From the NCBI GenBank assembly GCA_028284125.1, contig JANQSI010000018.1, positions 547,093 through 611,092 of the forward strand: a stretch of 64,000 nt of DNA, in the 5' to 3' direction. The stretch comes from Cyclobacteriaceae bacterium. GTDB lineage: Bacteria > Bacteroidota > Bacteroidia > Cytophagales > Cyclobacteriaceae. Of the stretch, positions 22,739 through 32,289 are shown piece after piece; within the stretch, counting starts at the first letter, position 1; each line of letters starts with the position of its first letter. Both the position numbers and the translations under genes were made by a program. The notes under the pieces are model-generated. The model was not told the DNA's origin, did not search any database, and was given only the letters and a program-made list of their open reading frames with translations.

Positions 22739-25162
22739 TCAATTCAAAGCTTCCTCGTTCATGGAAATCAGCTCGGAATCTGCTCCCAATCGTGCTGTTA
22801 TCATCGCTTGATTGGCCTCAACTGTCTCTTTGGCTTTTTCTACTAATCCCATTTTTCGGTATAGCTTCACTAATTCTATTGATGCTCTTAAATCCATATT
22901 TCCAACATCACCCAATTGCTCCATATGGGTTGTTTTTACTTGAAAGAGAAGCTGCTCAGCATCATCGTAATCTTTCATACCCATGCAAGATCTAGCTAGC
23001 TCAATTCGTGCCAGATTAAGCCTAAGCAAATCCTGAGTAGGTAATTTTTCTCTTAGCGTAACAAGACTGTCAAACCTAGGGCGTGCATCATCATATTGCT
23101 CCAATAAATTAAATGTTGAGGCATAGTTGTGAAAGTAAACCAGTGAACTACCCAATGGTATGTTTATTTCTTTGGCAGCATTCCAACAGGTCAAGAACTT
23201 TTCCTGTGCTTCTGAATATCTTTCTTGGAGAAGCATGATTTGACCAAGGTTGTTGAGGTTGTCTAGTGTGGCGAGATTATTCATTCCAAAAATCTTTCGA
23301 TTGATGTCATAAGCCTCTTGAAATCTGTTCTCAGCGGAATCGTAGGATTTAATATCCAGATTGAAAAGCCCGACGAAGTTCACAAGACGGGCATAGTCGT
23401 TTATCCTCGTTGAGTCTAAACCTGTTTCAACAAAAATTTTTGTCGCTGCAGTATAGAGTGAATCAATTTGATCTTTTCTTCCGGGCGTATCATAATAGTT
23501 GAGATATCGACCATAATAAGCCATCTGGTTGGCCAGTCCCAATGGGCTTTCAACTTTCGCCCAGAGCTTTACTGCTTTTCTGTACAAAGAATCAGCGCGC
23601 AGATGGTTTCCGCGGTTGACTTCCAACCAAGCCATTCGTCCGTACAAGCCGGGCCGATATAAGTGCTCGCGCTTGTTTAAAGCAGCATACTTATTTGATT
23701 CGTTAAGATAAAAAACTGCTGAATCGAGCTGTCCAAGATTGGTAAAAACATCGACCATTGAAGCTTGTGCTGCAAACAGCATATTCCTGGAATCATCAAG
23801 TAAAATGCTGTCTTTCTTAAGTAGGTTAACAGCTTTTCTATAGTAAGGAAGTGCCTCTGCATTTCTATTGTAACCGGCGTAGATTTCACCGATTAGTTGT
23901 GAAAATCTTCCACTCAATAAATCGTTACTGGAGTATTGGAGTAGGCTGTCACCAATATCTAACAACTGAAAAACATTGAGCGTATCGCCTTGTGCATAAG
24001 AAGGATATGCATTTGAGAAAATTCTCAGAAAAAGGTTAACTGTCCCTTCTGCAAGATTTTTCTCGAACCGGATTTGCTCATTCGCACGGTTGATTCGCAC
24101 TACATATACGGTTGTGGAGATCAATAAAAGGAGAGCTACAATGGACCCTGAAATCACACCAACTTTGTGTCGCTGAACATATTTTCCAACTCTGTACCCC
24201 CAACCACCACGAATAGATAGTGGTCTTTTTTCTAGAAAATTCTGAATGTCTGCTATGAAATCATGAACAGATTGATACCGTTCTTCTTTTGCTTTCCGAA
24301 TGGCATGAAGCACGACAAGTTTAAGGTCTGCTGGTGCATTTAGTTCTCCAATCAAAAGTTTAAGAACTTTCCCCAGTTGATAAATATCAGTGCGAGTATC
24401 GATATCCTGTCTTTCTACCTGTTCCGGACTGGCAAATCCTGGTGTAAAAATGGGTTCGTACTTTTCTCTGCTCGTTTCTTCAACTTCTTCATCCATCAGG
24501 TGAGCGATCCCAAAATCGGTTAGTTTGATTTGTCCACGGTTATTCACCAAGATATTGGAAGGCTTAATGTCCTGGTGAATTACCAGGTTTTGATGCGCAA
24601 AACGAATGGCTTTACAAGCATCCAGGAAAAGATTTAAGCGCTTTTGAAGGGACAGCTTGTTTTCTTCGGCATGCTCAATCAGATTTTTTCCAGAGACCAG
24701 CTCCATTACGAAGTATGGTCTCCCATCGGTTGTTACGCCACCGTCATAAATCTGAGCTATGTTCTCAAATTTTAGTTTTCCTAAGACGTTTCGTTCTTGA
24801 TTGAATCTCTGAACGAAACTGTCAGTCGAACGCTCCAGTCGTAAAACTTTAACCGCTACTTCATGATCAAACACTCCATCAATGCGCTCGCCTCGATAAA
24901 CTACGGCCATACCCCCACGGCCAATTTCTTCGTGAAGTTGATACCTATCAATTTCAGGTTTTATTTCCGTGTCCGGTTCTGCAGATAATTCATTCTTTAA
25001 CTGAGTGAGCAACCCTTCATCTTTGGTTTGTACCAATTCCAAAACCTCCTTTAACAAATCCGTTTGGCCATGAAGTTGTGTTTCCAAAAAAGCTCTTCTT
25101 TCTTTTTCTGGAATATCAAGCGCCTTTAGGTACCAGGTCTCGATATCTTTGATCTTTGCCAT
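22739..25162 (-). CDS. Membrane Ser/Thr protein kinase with TPR-type C-terminus
   Basis: An 807-residue protein. It has a cytosolic Hanks-type kinase domain (about 70-310): glycine loop GRGGMAVVYRGE near 77, catalytic Lys in VAVKVLR, HQDIKPSN near 192, DFG in LTDFGIAH and a TPGFASPEQ activation segment. The catalytic HRD is HQD here, so it is a non-RD kinase. One membrane helix (about 333-353, VISGSIVALLLLISTTVYVV) leads to a long extracytosolic region of TPR repeats (EALPYYRKAVNLLKKD, NRFQEAYDINRKIFG, EAQEKFLTCWNAAKE). The start at 25162 is chosen one base after the sigma-factor stop; the longer frame overlaps that gene. It forms an operon with the sigma factor, so the kinase may modulate it. 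Confidence 0.88.
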   Translation of the reverse strand: MAKIKDIETWYLKALDIPEKERRAFLETQLHGQTDLLKEVLELVQTKDEGLLTQLKNELSAEPDTEIKPEIDRYQLHEEIGRGGMAVVYRGERIDGVFDHEVAVKVLRLERSTDSFVQRFNQERNVLGKLKFENIAQIYDGGVTTDGRPYFVMELVSGKNLIEHAEENKLSLQKRLNLFLDACKAIRFAHQNLVIHQDIKPSNILVNNRGQIKLTDFGIAHLMDEEVEETSREKYEPIFTPGFASPEQVERQDIDTRTDIYQLGKVLKLLIGELNAPADLKLVVLHAIRKAKEERYQSVHDFIADIQNFLEKRPLSIRGGWGYRVGKYVQRHKVGVISGSIVALLLLISTTVYVVRINRANEQIRFEKNLAEGTVNLFLRIFSNAYPSYAQGDTLNVFQLLDIGDSLLQYSSNDLLSGRFSQLIGEIYAGYNRNAEALPYYRKAVNLLKKDSILLDDSRNMLFAAQASMVDVFTNLGQLDSAVFYLNESNKYAALNKREHLYRPGLYGRMAWLEVNRGNHLRADSLYRKAVKLWAKVESPLGLANQMAYYGRYLNYYDTPGRKDQIDSLYTAATKIFVETGLDSTRINDYARLVNFVGLFNLDIKSYDSAENRFQEAYDINRKIFGMNNLATLDNLNNLGQIMLLQERYSEAQEKFLTCWNAAKEINIPLGSSLVYFHNYASTFNLLEQYDDARPRFDSLVTLREKLPTQDLLRLNLARIELARSCMGMKDYDDAEQLLFQVKTTHMEQLGDVGNMDLRASIELVKLYRKMGLVEKAKETVEANQAMITARLGADSELISMNEEALN

Positions 25163-25163
25163 T

Positions 25164-25739
25164 TCAAGCAGATTTGCTGATAGAATTCGATAGGTAGCTG
25201 CGCGCAAACGTCCATTTGCGTTTTACGGTAGCTGGTGATATGTCTAAAACTTTAGCCGTTTCATCAATGGTGAGGTCTGAAAAAAACCTACATTCGACCA
25301 CCTTAGAAATTAATTCATCTTCAGTTTCTAATTTTTTAAGTATTGATAGAAGCGAAAATAGCTCTTCTTCTGTTTCGTTGCTGATTATCAGGGCATCAGG
25401 ATGATTAAGTTCGACACGTACTTCTCCGGCTCCTCTTTTCTGAGCATTTTTCTTTTCTAGGTAATCTTGAAGGCGGTATCTCATAGCTCTTCCACACAAG
25501 CGAAAAAAATGGAGCCTATTAAGAGGAGTAAGTTGATCGTTGGCTAAGACTTTCAAATATGCTTCATGAACCAGCGCCGTTGTATTCATTGTCTCAGCTA
25601 CTCGCCAATTGAAACGAACCCTATGCGCAAGTTTTTTTAAATCATCATACAGAAGCCCGTATAATCGATCATTTGCCTCCTTATTGCCTTCTGATGTTTC
25701 TTGGATAAGGTCAATTATTTCTACATCCGATGCAATCAT
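25164..25739 (-). CDS. ECF-type RNA polymerase sigma factor (Sig-70_X6 / TIGR02999-like)
   Basis: A 191-residue sigma factor with region 2 (NDRLYGLLYDDLKKLAHRVRF, TTALVHEAYLKVLAND, RLHFFRLCGRAMRYRLQDYLEKK) and a region 4 helix-turn-helix (DLTIDETAKVLDISPATVKRKWTFARSYL). The wording of region 2 matches the sub-group often encoded next to Ser/Thr kinases in Bacteroidota and Planctomycetes. No anti-sigma factor is adjacent; the coupled kinase one base downstream may take that role. It is divergent from the beta-helix gene at 25827. Target genes unknown. Confidence 0.88.
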   Translation of the reverse strand: MIASDVEIIDLIQETSEGNKEANDRLYGLLYDDLKKLAHRVRFNWRVAETMNTTALVHEAYLKVLANDQLTPLNRLHFFRLCGRAMRYRLQDYLEKKNAQKRGAGEVRVELNHPDALIISNETEEELFSLLSILKKLETEDELISKVVECRFFSDLTIDETAKVLDISPATVKRKWTFARSYLSNSISKSA

Positions 25740-25826
25740 AGGATGAAATTAAAAAATTTTTTTGAGTGGTGAGCCAATTCGTCTTCCAAATCGGAAGGTA
25801 TAGTAGAATCAAAATCCTCATCTACT

Positions 25827-27047
25827 ATGAAATACTTTAGCCACTTGAAATACATTAAACATGTATTGTTCGTTTTTGCGCTTTTCGCGATTCTTTTCAG
25901 CCAGGCGCAAGCCATTGCGATTTTCGTTCCAACAGTTCGAATTGCTGACAACAATTTCAATGCACCAACCGGAGATCATATTTATCCGACCATTCAGGAA
26001 GCGATAGATGCCTCAGGAGCCGGAGATATTGTTTACATCCAGCCGAGCCCAACCACTTATGGAAGTGCGACCATTGAAAAAGAGATCCATCTGGTTGGAA
26101 TTGGATTCGACCTAGATAAAGATTCCCCACTACAGTCGACCATGCTGGATATTGTTTTTCGAAACAATATTGATAACACTAGCAATGCTTCTAACAGTAC
26201 TATAACTGGTTTAACTATTCGAGATATCTATACGATAGCTTATCCGGGGGCGCCTTCATTCACTTTGCAAAATGTCACGATTTCTAATTGCTTGATTCAA
26301 GAGCTTCAGTATTTGTGCTGTGGAACCACCTATGTTCCTGTTGACAATTTTGAACTAAGTGGTAACTCCTTCACACAGGAAGTGGATTTCCATAACCAGG
26401 CGACTAATGTTTTGCTTAGGAATAATTTCTTCGCAGGTCGGGTTTTCTTCAACTCAGGCAACCCCAATTCTGGAATTGTTAGCAATAATATTTTCTACAC
26501 AGGTATAGGTAAAAATTCAGTAGGAGATAATCTGATTATCCAGAATAACAATTTTATGGGAGCTACTGGCTCGAACAACGCTTTCAGCACCACCATGATC
26601 GATGCTATAATAGCTAATAACATTTTCTATGGTCGGACGCCAAGTGTAGCTGCTGCCGGAGGTTCCGTTTCTACAAATTTCCAAAGGAACACATTTACGA
26701 ATAACCTCTCTTTTGGGACTGGAAATGACCAACTACCGCCATCGGGTGGGGGAGCTAACAACACAGGAAGTGGAAATCTCGAAGGAATCACTCCAATGTT
26801 CACAGATGTTCCGCTGTTGAACACCTGGGCTGATACCTATGATTTCACCTTGCAAGTCGGATCTCAGGCAATAGGAGGCGGAAGTGATATGTCTGATATC
26901 GGGATTTCCGGTGGCCCTTATCCTATGACGGAAGCAAACTTTGTTCTTAGAACGACTGCATTACCTACCATTCAGACATTTAATACTAGCAGTGTAATCA
27001 ATCCAGGAGATGACCTGGATGTAAGAGTAAAAGCCAAGGCTAACTGA
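25827..27047 (+). CDS. Secreted right-handed beta-helix protein
   Basis: A 406-residue exported protein (signal segment HVLFVFALFAILFSQAQAIA). A Pfam-type beta-helix start appears at HIYPTIQEAIDASGAGDIVYIQPSP (the common opening of parallel beta-helix repeats), followed by many Asn-rich turns (NNIDNTSNASNSTITGLTI, SNNIFYTGIGKNS, NNNFMGATGSN, NNIFYGR). Such folds bind or cut polysaccharides, but no catalytic residues can be named. There is no sorting domain at its end. It is seven bases before the PKD protein and is likely cotranscribed with it. Confidence 0.75.
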   Translation: MKYFSHLKYIKHVLFVFALFAILFSQAQAIAIFVPTVRIADNNFNAPTGDHIYPTIQEAIDASGAGDIVYIQPSPTTYGSATIEKEIHLVGIGFDLDKDSPLQSTMLDIVFRNNIDNTSNASNSTITGLTIRDIYTIAYPGAPSFTLQNVTISNCLIQELQYLCCGTTYVPVDNFELSGNSFTQEVDFHNQATNVLLRNNFFAGRVFFNSGNPNSGIVSNNIFYTGIGKNSVGDNLIIQNNNFMGATGSNNAFSTTMIDAIIANNIFYGRTPSVAAAGGSVSTNFQRNTFTNNLSFGTGNDQLPPSGGGANNTGSGNLEGITPMFTDVPLLNTWADTYDFTLQVGSQAIGGGSDMSDIGISGGPYPMTEANFVLRTTALPTIQTFNTSSVINPGDDLDVRVKAKAN

Positions 27048-27054
27048 TAGTACA

Positions 27055-30000
27055 ATGAGAAGGCTTCTACTTGCGGCTATAACCTTTCTGTCTGGGTCTT
27101 TGGCTTTTTCCCAATCAGAAGTTAATGCCCTGGAGTACTATATAGACGAAGATCCTGGAGTCGGGAACGCAACTTCTGTGACTATTACTCCAGGCACTGA
27201 GTTAGATATCAATTTCACGGTTCCGATATCTGGGTTGGGTCTAAGTCCTGGATTTCACCTGATGGGAGTCCGGACGCAAGACGCAACGGGAAATTGGAGC
27301 TTTCATGAAAAAAGAACTTTTTACATTCAGGAAAATGCGGGGGCACCACCCTCCACTCCACTGGATGTCTCCGCCTTGGAGTATTTCTTAGATGAGGATC
27401 CCGGAGTAGGGTCGGCCACTTTGGTGGCCGTTACTCCGGGACAAGAAATTGATATCAATGATCTAATTGATGTGAGCTCACTTTCTGATGGATTTCACAT
27501 TATTGGCACACGGGCCCGGGACGCTGGTGGAACCTGGGGGTTTACGGAATCAAGAATCTTCTATGTACAAAATGTAGTAAGTACAAATCCTACACCTGTT
27601 GATGTTACGGAACTGGAATACTTCTATGATGAGGATCCGGGAGTAGGTTCCGCAACATCTATTGGTGTTACCACCGGACAAATGATAGATATCAATCAGC
27701 TGTTACCTGCAAGTACCTTGTCACCAGGTTTTCATACGGTTCATGTCCGAGCGAAAAATGCAGACGGAAATTGGGGTCTGTCGGAATCCAGAATTTTATA
27801 CATCCAAGTTATTGAAACAGGCAGCGTTGGCCTTGTTCCTATTTCAGCCCTGGAATACTTCATTGATGTCGATCCGGGGCTGGGACAGGCCACTCAGGTA
27901 CCTGTGTCACCATCACAACCGGTGGTGGATATTATGAATATAGCTTTGTCGACGGGAGGCCCGTTGACTATTGGATCACATTTGTTAACGATAAGAGCTC
28001 AAGATGAAAATGGAAATTGGGGGCATAGTGAAACCATTTCATTTGATGTGGATGGTGATTGTCCTATAGCTAGTTTTTCGGTACAAAATGCGTGTGTTGG
28101 AGAAGATATTCAACTCGTCGACGAAAGTACGGGGATAATCGGGATGGGAGATTATGCCTGGTATGCCGATGGAGAACTTATCAGCAATACTGCTGGAGAC
28201 ATTACTCACTCATTTAATAATCCTGGGATGCATACTTTGTCTCTAGCAATAAGAAATGGATCTATATGTACCGACAGTACAGGAGTAGAAATAGAAGTGA
28301 AAGCTAAGCCCTTCGTCACCTTTAGTGCAGAAAGTGGGACGTTGGGCTTACCTACAAACTTCCAGGTAGATGATTTCCAAGTAGACGGAAGTTATACCTG
28401 GGAATGGGACTTTGATTCAGATGGAAATATTGATGACAACACCGTAGGTGATGTTGATTTCACATTTGGTTCTTCAGGAACTTTCCAAACGACACTCACA
28501 ATAACAGATGGTTCAGGTTGTGGGGCTTCCTATATGCGCGATGTAATCGTTTTAGCAGACGCGGTTCCGACCGTGCTTTTTGAAGCTTCCATTGAGTGCG
28601 AAGGCACTGCAACTGTTTTCACGGATCTTTCAACCAGCGTTCCTGCTGGATCGACGTATTCATGGGATTTTGATGACGATGGAGTTACCGATGATTCTTC
28701 GGTTGGTAGTGTTCAATTCTCTTACGGTGCATCGGGTACCTACACAGCAAGTCTTACGATCGAAACGCCAACCAGCGATGTGTATACAACAACAGAAGTG
28801 ATTTTAGTGGAAGCTTTGCCTCAAGCTGAATTTACCAATATGCATACAATCTCAGGGTCATCTGCAAATGTTCAATTTGAAAATTTATCTGCAAATGGCG
28901 ACAGTTTTCTTTGGGATTTTGGAGACGGAAATAGTTCTTCGGATGAAAACCCTATGCATGAGTTTCAAAACTTTGCCGGGCAGTCTTTTGAAATCTGCCT
29001 GACAACAACCAATGGATGTAGTCAAGATCAAATCTGCCAGTCCATTGTTTTTCCAGATAACAGCCCTGTTGCGAACTTTGAAAGTTCAATTGAATGTGAA
29101 GGTGGTTCAACAGCTTTCACTGATCTTTCTGAGAACGTTCCAGCTGGTTCGACTTATTCTTGGGACTTTGATGATGATGGAGTTATTGATGACACTTCAG
29201 TTGGAAGTGTGGAACATATTTATGCCACACCAGGTGACTATACAGCTAGACTGACGATCGAAACTCCTACCAGTGAATTGTTTGCTGTGACAAACACAGT
29301 CTCAGTTGTGGCTGAACCAACCGTTGACTTTACAGTAGGTCCTACTTGTGAAGGACAGCCGGTTTCATTTACCGATGAAAGCTCCGACGTAGGATCCGGA
29401 TCCTACTATTGGGATTTCGACGGAGACGGAACTGTCGATAGTGAGACGGCCGGAGATGTCGAGTTTACTTATTCATCTCCTGGAACGTACGTGGCTTCTC
29501 TTTTAATTGATAATGGGGGTGAGTGTTTTGGTTTTAAGGCAGTGAATGTTCAGGTGACTCTTTCACCAGTGGCCGCTTTTAGCTTTTCGCATGCTACCTC
29601 AGGTTCATCAGCGATTGCACAATTCGAAAATCAATCAACGGACGGGGTTGATTACTTATGGGATTTTGGAGATGGAAACAGCTCCACTGAGTCCAGCCCT
29701 GAACATGAGTTTGCGAATTTCCTTGGTGAAACCTTTGAGATTTGTCTAACTACGACCAATGGTTGTAGTCAAGATCAAGTTTGCCAATCCATCTCTTTTG
29801 AAGTAACTGGTATCCAAACGTTAACTGAAGCGGGAATCAAAGCTTACCCAAATCCTAGTTATGGAGATCTTTTCTTGAGTTTTGCTGATGTGCAAAGGGA
29901 TGAATACAAAATTCAAGTTCATGATTTAAGTGGGAGGTTAGTTCTAGAAGAGTTTGTCAATACTTCGATGAATACGACCTTCCGTTCAAGAATTAGTGTG

Positions 30001-30069
30001 AAAGGAAGCTACTTGTTGAGTGTTACTTCACCTAAACTTAAGGCACAACAAAAGATTGTAATTAGATAG
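27055..30069 (+). CDS. T9SS-exported protein with four EDPGVG repeats and PKD domains
   Basis: A 1004-residue surface or secreted protein. After the signal peptide (MRRLLLAAITFLSGSLAFSQ) four repeats of about 85 residues follow, each opening LEYYIDEDPGVGNAT-like and closing in GNWSFHEKRTFYIQ-like. Then several PKD-type Ig domains appear (TYSWDFDDDGVTDDSSVGSVQFSYGASGTYTASL class; three have WDFDGDG or WDFGDGNSS). The end (about 925-1004) is a type A T9SS sorting domain: AYPNPSYGDLFLSF, QVHDLSGRLV and KGSYLLSV. The export route (PorP/Sov) is thus predicted. It has no enzymatic domain; adhesion or binding to a surface is the likely role. Confidence 0.85.
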   Translation: MRRLLLAAITFLSGSLAFSQSEVNALEYYIDEDPGVGNATSVTITPGTELDINFTVPISGLGLSPGFHLMGVRTQDATGNWSFHEKRTFYIQENAGAPPSTPLDVSALEYFLDEDPGVGSATLVAVTPGQEIDINDLIDVSSLSDGFHIIGTRARDAGGTWGFTESRIFYVQNVVSTNPTPVDVTELEYFYDEDPGVGSATSIGVTTGQMIDINQLLPASTLSPGFHTVHVRAKNADGNWGLSESRILYIQVIETGSVGLVPISALEYFIDVDPGLGQATQVPVSPSQPVVDIMNIALSTGGPLTIGSHLLTIRAQDENGNWGHSETISFDVDGDCPIASFSVQNACVGEDIQLVDESTGIIGMGDYAWYADGELISNTAGDITHSFNNPGMHTLSLAIRNGSICTDSTGVEIEVKAKPFVTFSAESGTLGLPTNFQVDDFQVDGSYTWEWDFDSDGNIDDNTVGDVDFTFGSSGTFQTTLTITDGSGCGASYMRDVIVLADAVPTVLFEASIECEGTATVFTDLSTSVPAGSTYSWDFDDDGVTDDSSVGSVQFSYGASGTYTASLTIETPTSDVYTTTEVILVEALPQAEFTNMHTISGSSANVQFENLSANGDSFLWDFGDGNSSSDENPMHEFQNFAGQSFEICLTTTNGCSQDQICQSIVFPDNSPVANFESSIECEGGSTAFTDLSENVPAGSTYSWDFDDDGVIDDTSVGSVEHIYATPGDYTARLTIETPTSELFAVTNTVSVVAEPTVDFTVGPTCEGQPVSFTDESSDVGSGSYYWDFDGDGTVDSETAGDVEFTYSSPGTYVASLLIDNGGECFGFKAVNVQVTLSPVAAFSFSHATSGSSAIAQFENQSTDGVDYLWDFGDGNSSTESSPEHEFANFLGETFEICLTTTNGCSQDQVCQSISFEVTGIQTLTEAGIKAYPNPSYGDLFLSFADVQRDEYKIQVHDLSGRLVLEEFVNTSMNTTFRSRISVKGSYLLSVTSPKLKAQQKIVIR

Positions 30070-30107
30070 GCTCTGAAAACGTTTAGAGTCGACATAAAAG
30101 GGAGTAA

Positions 30108-30470
30108 TTATTTATTCTCTTTCCTTCGTTTTCGTTTTTTCCCTGTCAGATACTGGAAGGCATCAACCATTTTGTAGGTCCCTATTGTTCCGGTAACTCC
30201 TCCAACGACCAAAAGACCTTGTCCTAATTCATCGTTTTTACGGCCCAGCATCAAGCCACCAGCTATTGTCGTCGCGTATCCTAGGGAAGCGATCAAGATC
30301 GAGGTTTTGAACTTGTTTTTGGAAGTTTCCAAGTTGAGCTGTATCTCATCTACTTCTGTCTCTAGAGCGGTTAATTGCTTTACTAAGGAGTCGTAAGATT
30401 GTGTTTGAGCGAGCGATGAAAAACTGAGTGAAAGTAGTAGAGTGGAAACGAGTGCTAACTTATAAACCAT
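30108..30470 (-). CDS. Small exported protein with one membrane segment, unknown
   Basis: A 120-residue protein with a signal peptide (MVYKLALVSTLLLSLSFSSLAQ), a coiled-coil stretch (LVKQLTALETEVDEIQLNLETSKNKF), a glycine-rich hydrophobic span (ILIASLGYATTIAGGLMLG and GLLVVGGVTGTIGTYKMVDA) and a very basic tail (GKKRKRRKENK). Its start overlaps the end of the LytTR regulator by 16 bp, so it is translated as part of that operon. No function recognised. Confidence 0.6.
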   Translation of the reverse strand: MVYKLALVSTLLLSLSFSSLAQTQSYDSLVKQLTALETEVDEIQLNLETSKNKFKTSILIASLGYATTIAGGLMLGRKNDELGQGLLVVGGVTGTIGTYKMVDAFQYLTGKKRKRRKENK

Positions 30471-31216
30471 TTTTTGAATTCATTGACTTTTTCCCGGCTT
30501 ACGATCAATTCCTGATCTACCGGAATTTTCAATTCCAAAGATAATCGTTGATTGTAATGTGGCTTAATAGATTCAATGAATTCCTTCCCTACGATTTGTT
30601 TTCGATTGATTCGAAAGAACAGCGTTGGATCCAGTTCAATATTGATAAGTTCCTCCAGAGTCTTTTCAATCAGATAAACTTTTTGATTATTTCCGTCGAT
30701 CAGATGAGAAATTTTGTTATTGACAAATATCAAAGCAAGATCAGATTCTTTTTTCGGCACCAACTTGATTCCTGATTTCACTAAAAACCTTTTTTCACCT
30801 CTTTGGGAATTTGAAATTAGGTTTTCGAGATTTTTCAGCGTTTCTACATCTACGGCAGGCTTACTTATTTTCTGGTGTTTTTCCAATGCTTCTGCAACCG
30901 CCTTTTCGTTGATTGGCTTCAACAAATAATCAATGCTGTTCACCTTGAATGCTTTAATTGAGTATTCATCATAAGCAGTAACAAAGATGATAGGAATAGT
31001 CACTTCGACCTGCTCGAAGATTTCAAAACTGATTCCATCTGCCAGATGTATATCACAAAAGATGAGATCAATTTTTTGGTTTTTAGATAGGAAATCAACT
31101 GATTCTCTGACCGTATCAATTTCTCCAATCACTTCAATTTCCTGATCTATCTTTTCCAAGATGCTCTTAAGTCTTGCGGCGGCAAGTTTCTCATCCTCGA
31201 TGATCAGTACTTTCAT
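30455..31216 (-). CDS. LytTR-family response regulator
   Basis: A 253-residue regulator. The receiver domain (1-120) has the acidic pair in LIIEDEKLAAARL, the phospho-Asp in DLIFCDIHLADG and the Lys in YLLKPINEKA. The LytTR DNA-binding domain (about 150-253) shows KRFLVKSGIKLVPKKESDLALI, FFRINRKQIVGKEFIESI and LIVSREKVNEFKKWF. The ATG abuts the kinase gene stop (31217), so this is a clear two-component pair. Confidence 0.92.
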   Translation of the reverse strand: MKVLIIEDEKLAAARLKSILEKIDQEIEVIGEIDTVRESVDFLSKNQKIDLIFCDIHLADGISFEIFEQVEVTIPIIFVTAYDEYSIKAFKVNSIDYLLKPINEKAVAEALEKHQKISKPAVDVETLKNLENLISNSQRGEKRFLVKSGIKLVPKKESDLALIFVNNKISHLIDGNNQKVYLIEKTLEELINIELDPTLFFRINRKQIVGKEFIESIKPHYNQRLSLELKIPVDQELIVSREKVNEFKKWFIS

Positions 31217-32221
31217 TTATTCTTTAAATAGCGGAATAGTCACCGCGAATTTTTCTTCTGTAGATGAAATGGTTGGAGGCTCGCTTCCAAGTAGAATATA
31301 CCTATTTCTAATGTTTTCAAGGCCGATGAGTGAAGATTCTTCTTTCACGTTCTTTGGGTTGACATTGTTGCTGACCTCAATGTTTTCGCCATTCATTTTT
31401 ATTTCAATGCGAAGCGGATGACTCTTAGAAATTTCATTGTGCTTGATGGCATTTTCAATCAACATCTGAATAGTGGCCGGAGGCAGAAAATAATCTTTTG
31501 TATTCTCAACTGACACATCTATCGAAAGGTTTTCCCAAAAACGTGTTCTAAGCAAGAATAAATAAGCGTCAATGAACGCCATTTCATCTTGCAAGGAGGT
31601 GATTTTCTCTCCTCTTGATTTCAATAAATAGCGATAGACATAAGAAAGTTGATCAAGAAAATTGCTAGCAACTTTTGGATCTGTTTCGATCAATGTTCCA
31701 AGCGCATTAAAGCTGTTGAATAAGAAATGTGGATTGATTTGGTTCTTGAGCGCTTCAAATTGAGCTTCTGAGGTTTCTTTTTTGAGTTTTTCTGATTCCA
31801 ACCTGCTTTTATGAAGTGCTTGATTGAAAGAAACGATCGCATTGATGCAATGCAAGAACAAATTTATCCTAAATGTGAAGCCGAGAATGATTCTAATGAG
31901 TGTAGAGAATTCGGAGCCTGGGAAAAGCGATACAAGTATGTATGCCGCTGGAATGGAGATTAACCCAACAATGATCAGGCTAATTCCAAATTGGTAGATG
32001 AGTTTTCTTCCGAGAGTTGTTTCTATATTTCTTAAAATGAAAAACTCAAATAATCGGTTTCCTTCCCAGATAAATAGAACGAAGAATATAAGTAAGCCAA
32101 GAAAGGCTATTTCAGTTACGGGAACTGTAACGAGCGTATCTCCTTCTGTGAACTTGATGTTCAAATAAGAGTAGGTCCCAAGGAGGGCGATGAAGAGATA
32201 TCTGTATTTTGTAGAAAACAT
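31217..32221 (-). CDS. LytS-type sensor histidine kinase
   Basis: A 334-residue kinase with four hydrophobic segments in the first 140 residues and no periplasmic domain of size. Then the His_kinase motif ALKNQINPHFLFNSFNAL (phospho-His in NPHF) and an ATPase domain with LIENAIKHNEIS (N box) and GLENIRNRY (G box). It phosphorylates the adjacent LytTR regulator. Ligand unknown. Downstream of the FAS1 gene, across a hairpin. Confidence 0.9.
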   Translation of the reverse strand: MFSTKYRYLFIALLGTYSYLNIKFTEGDTLVTVPVTEIAFLGLLIFFVLFIWEGNRLFEFFILRNIETTLGRKLIYQFGISLIIVGLISIPAAYILVSLFPGSEFSTLIRIILGFTFRINLFLHCINAIVSFNQALHKSRLESEKLKKETSEAQFEALKNQINPHFLFNSFNALGTLIETDPKVASNFLDQLSYVYRYLLKSRGEKITSLQDEMAFIDAYLFLLRTRFWENLSIDVSVENTKDYFLPPATIQMLIENAIKHNEISKSHPLRIEIKMNGENIEVSNNVNPKNVKEESSLIGLENIRNRYILLGSEPPTISSTEEKFAVTIPLFKE

Positions 32222-32232
32222 TTTTCAGAACT

Positions 32233-32272
32233 AACAAACCCACTCCAGAAAAATTTCCAGAGCAGGTTTGTA
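32233..32272 (-). terminator. Long hairpin between FAS1 gene and kinase gene
   Basis: ACAAACC and GGTTTGT outer arms enclose a partly paired stem (CTCCAGAAA against TTTCCAGAG). No clear T-run follows, so termination is likely partial. Confidence 0.4.
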
Positions 32273-32289
32273 AAGAGTCAACGTTAAAA

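Noticed and set aside
25736..25960. Minus-strand frame over the start of the beta-helix gene
   Set aside because: It lies across the divergent promoter region and the signal peptide of the beta-helix gene, with no recognisable product.
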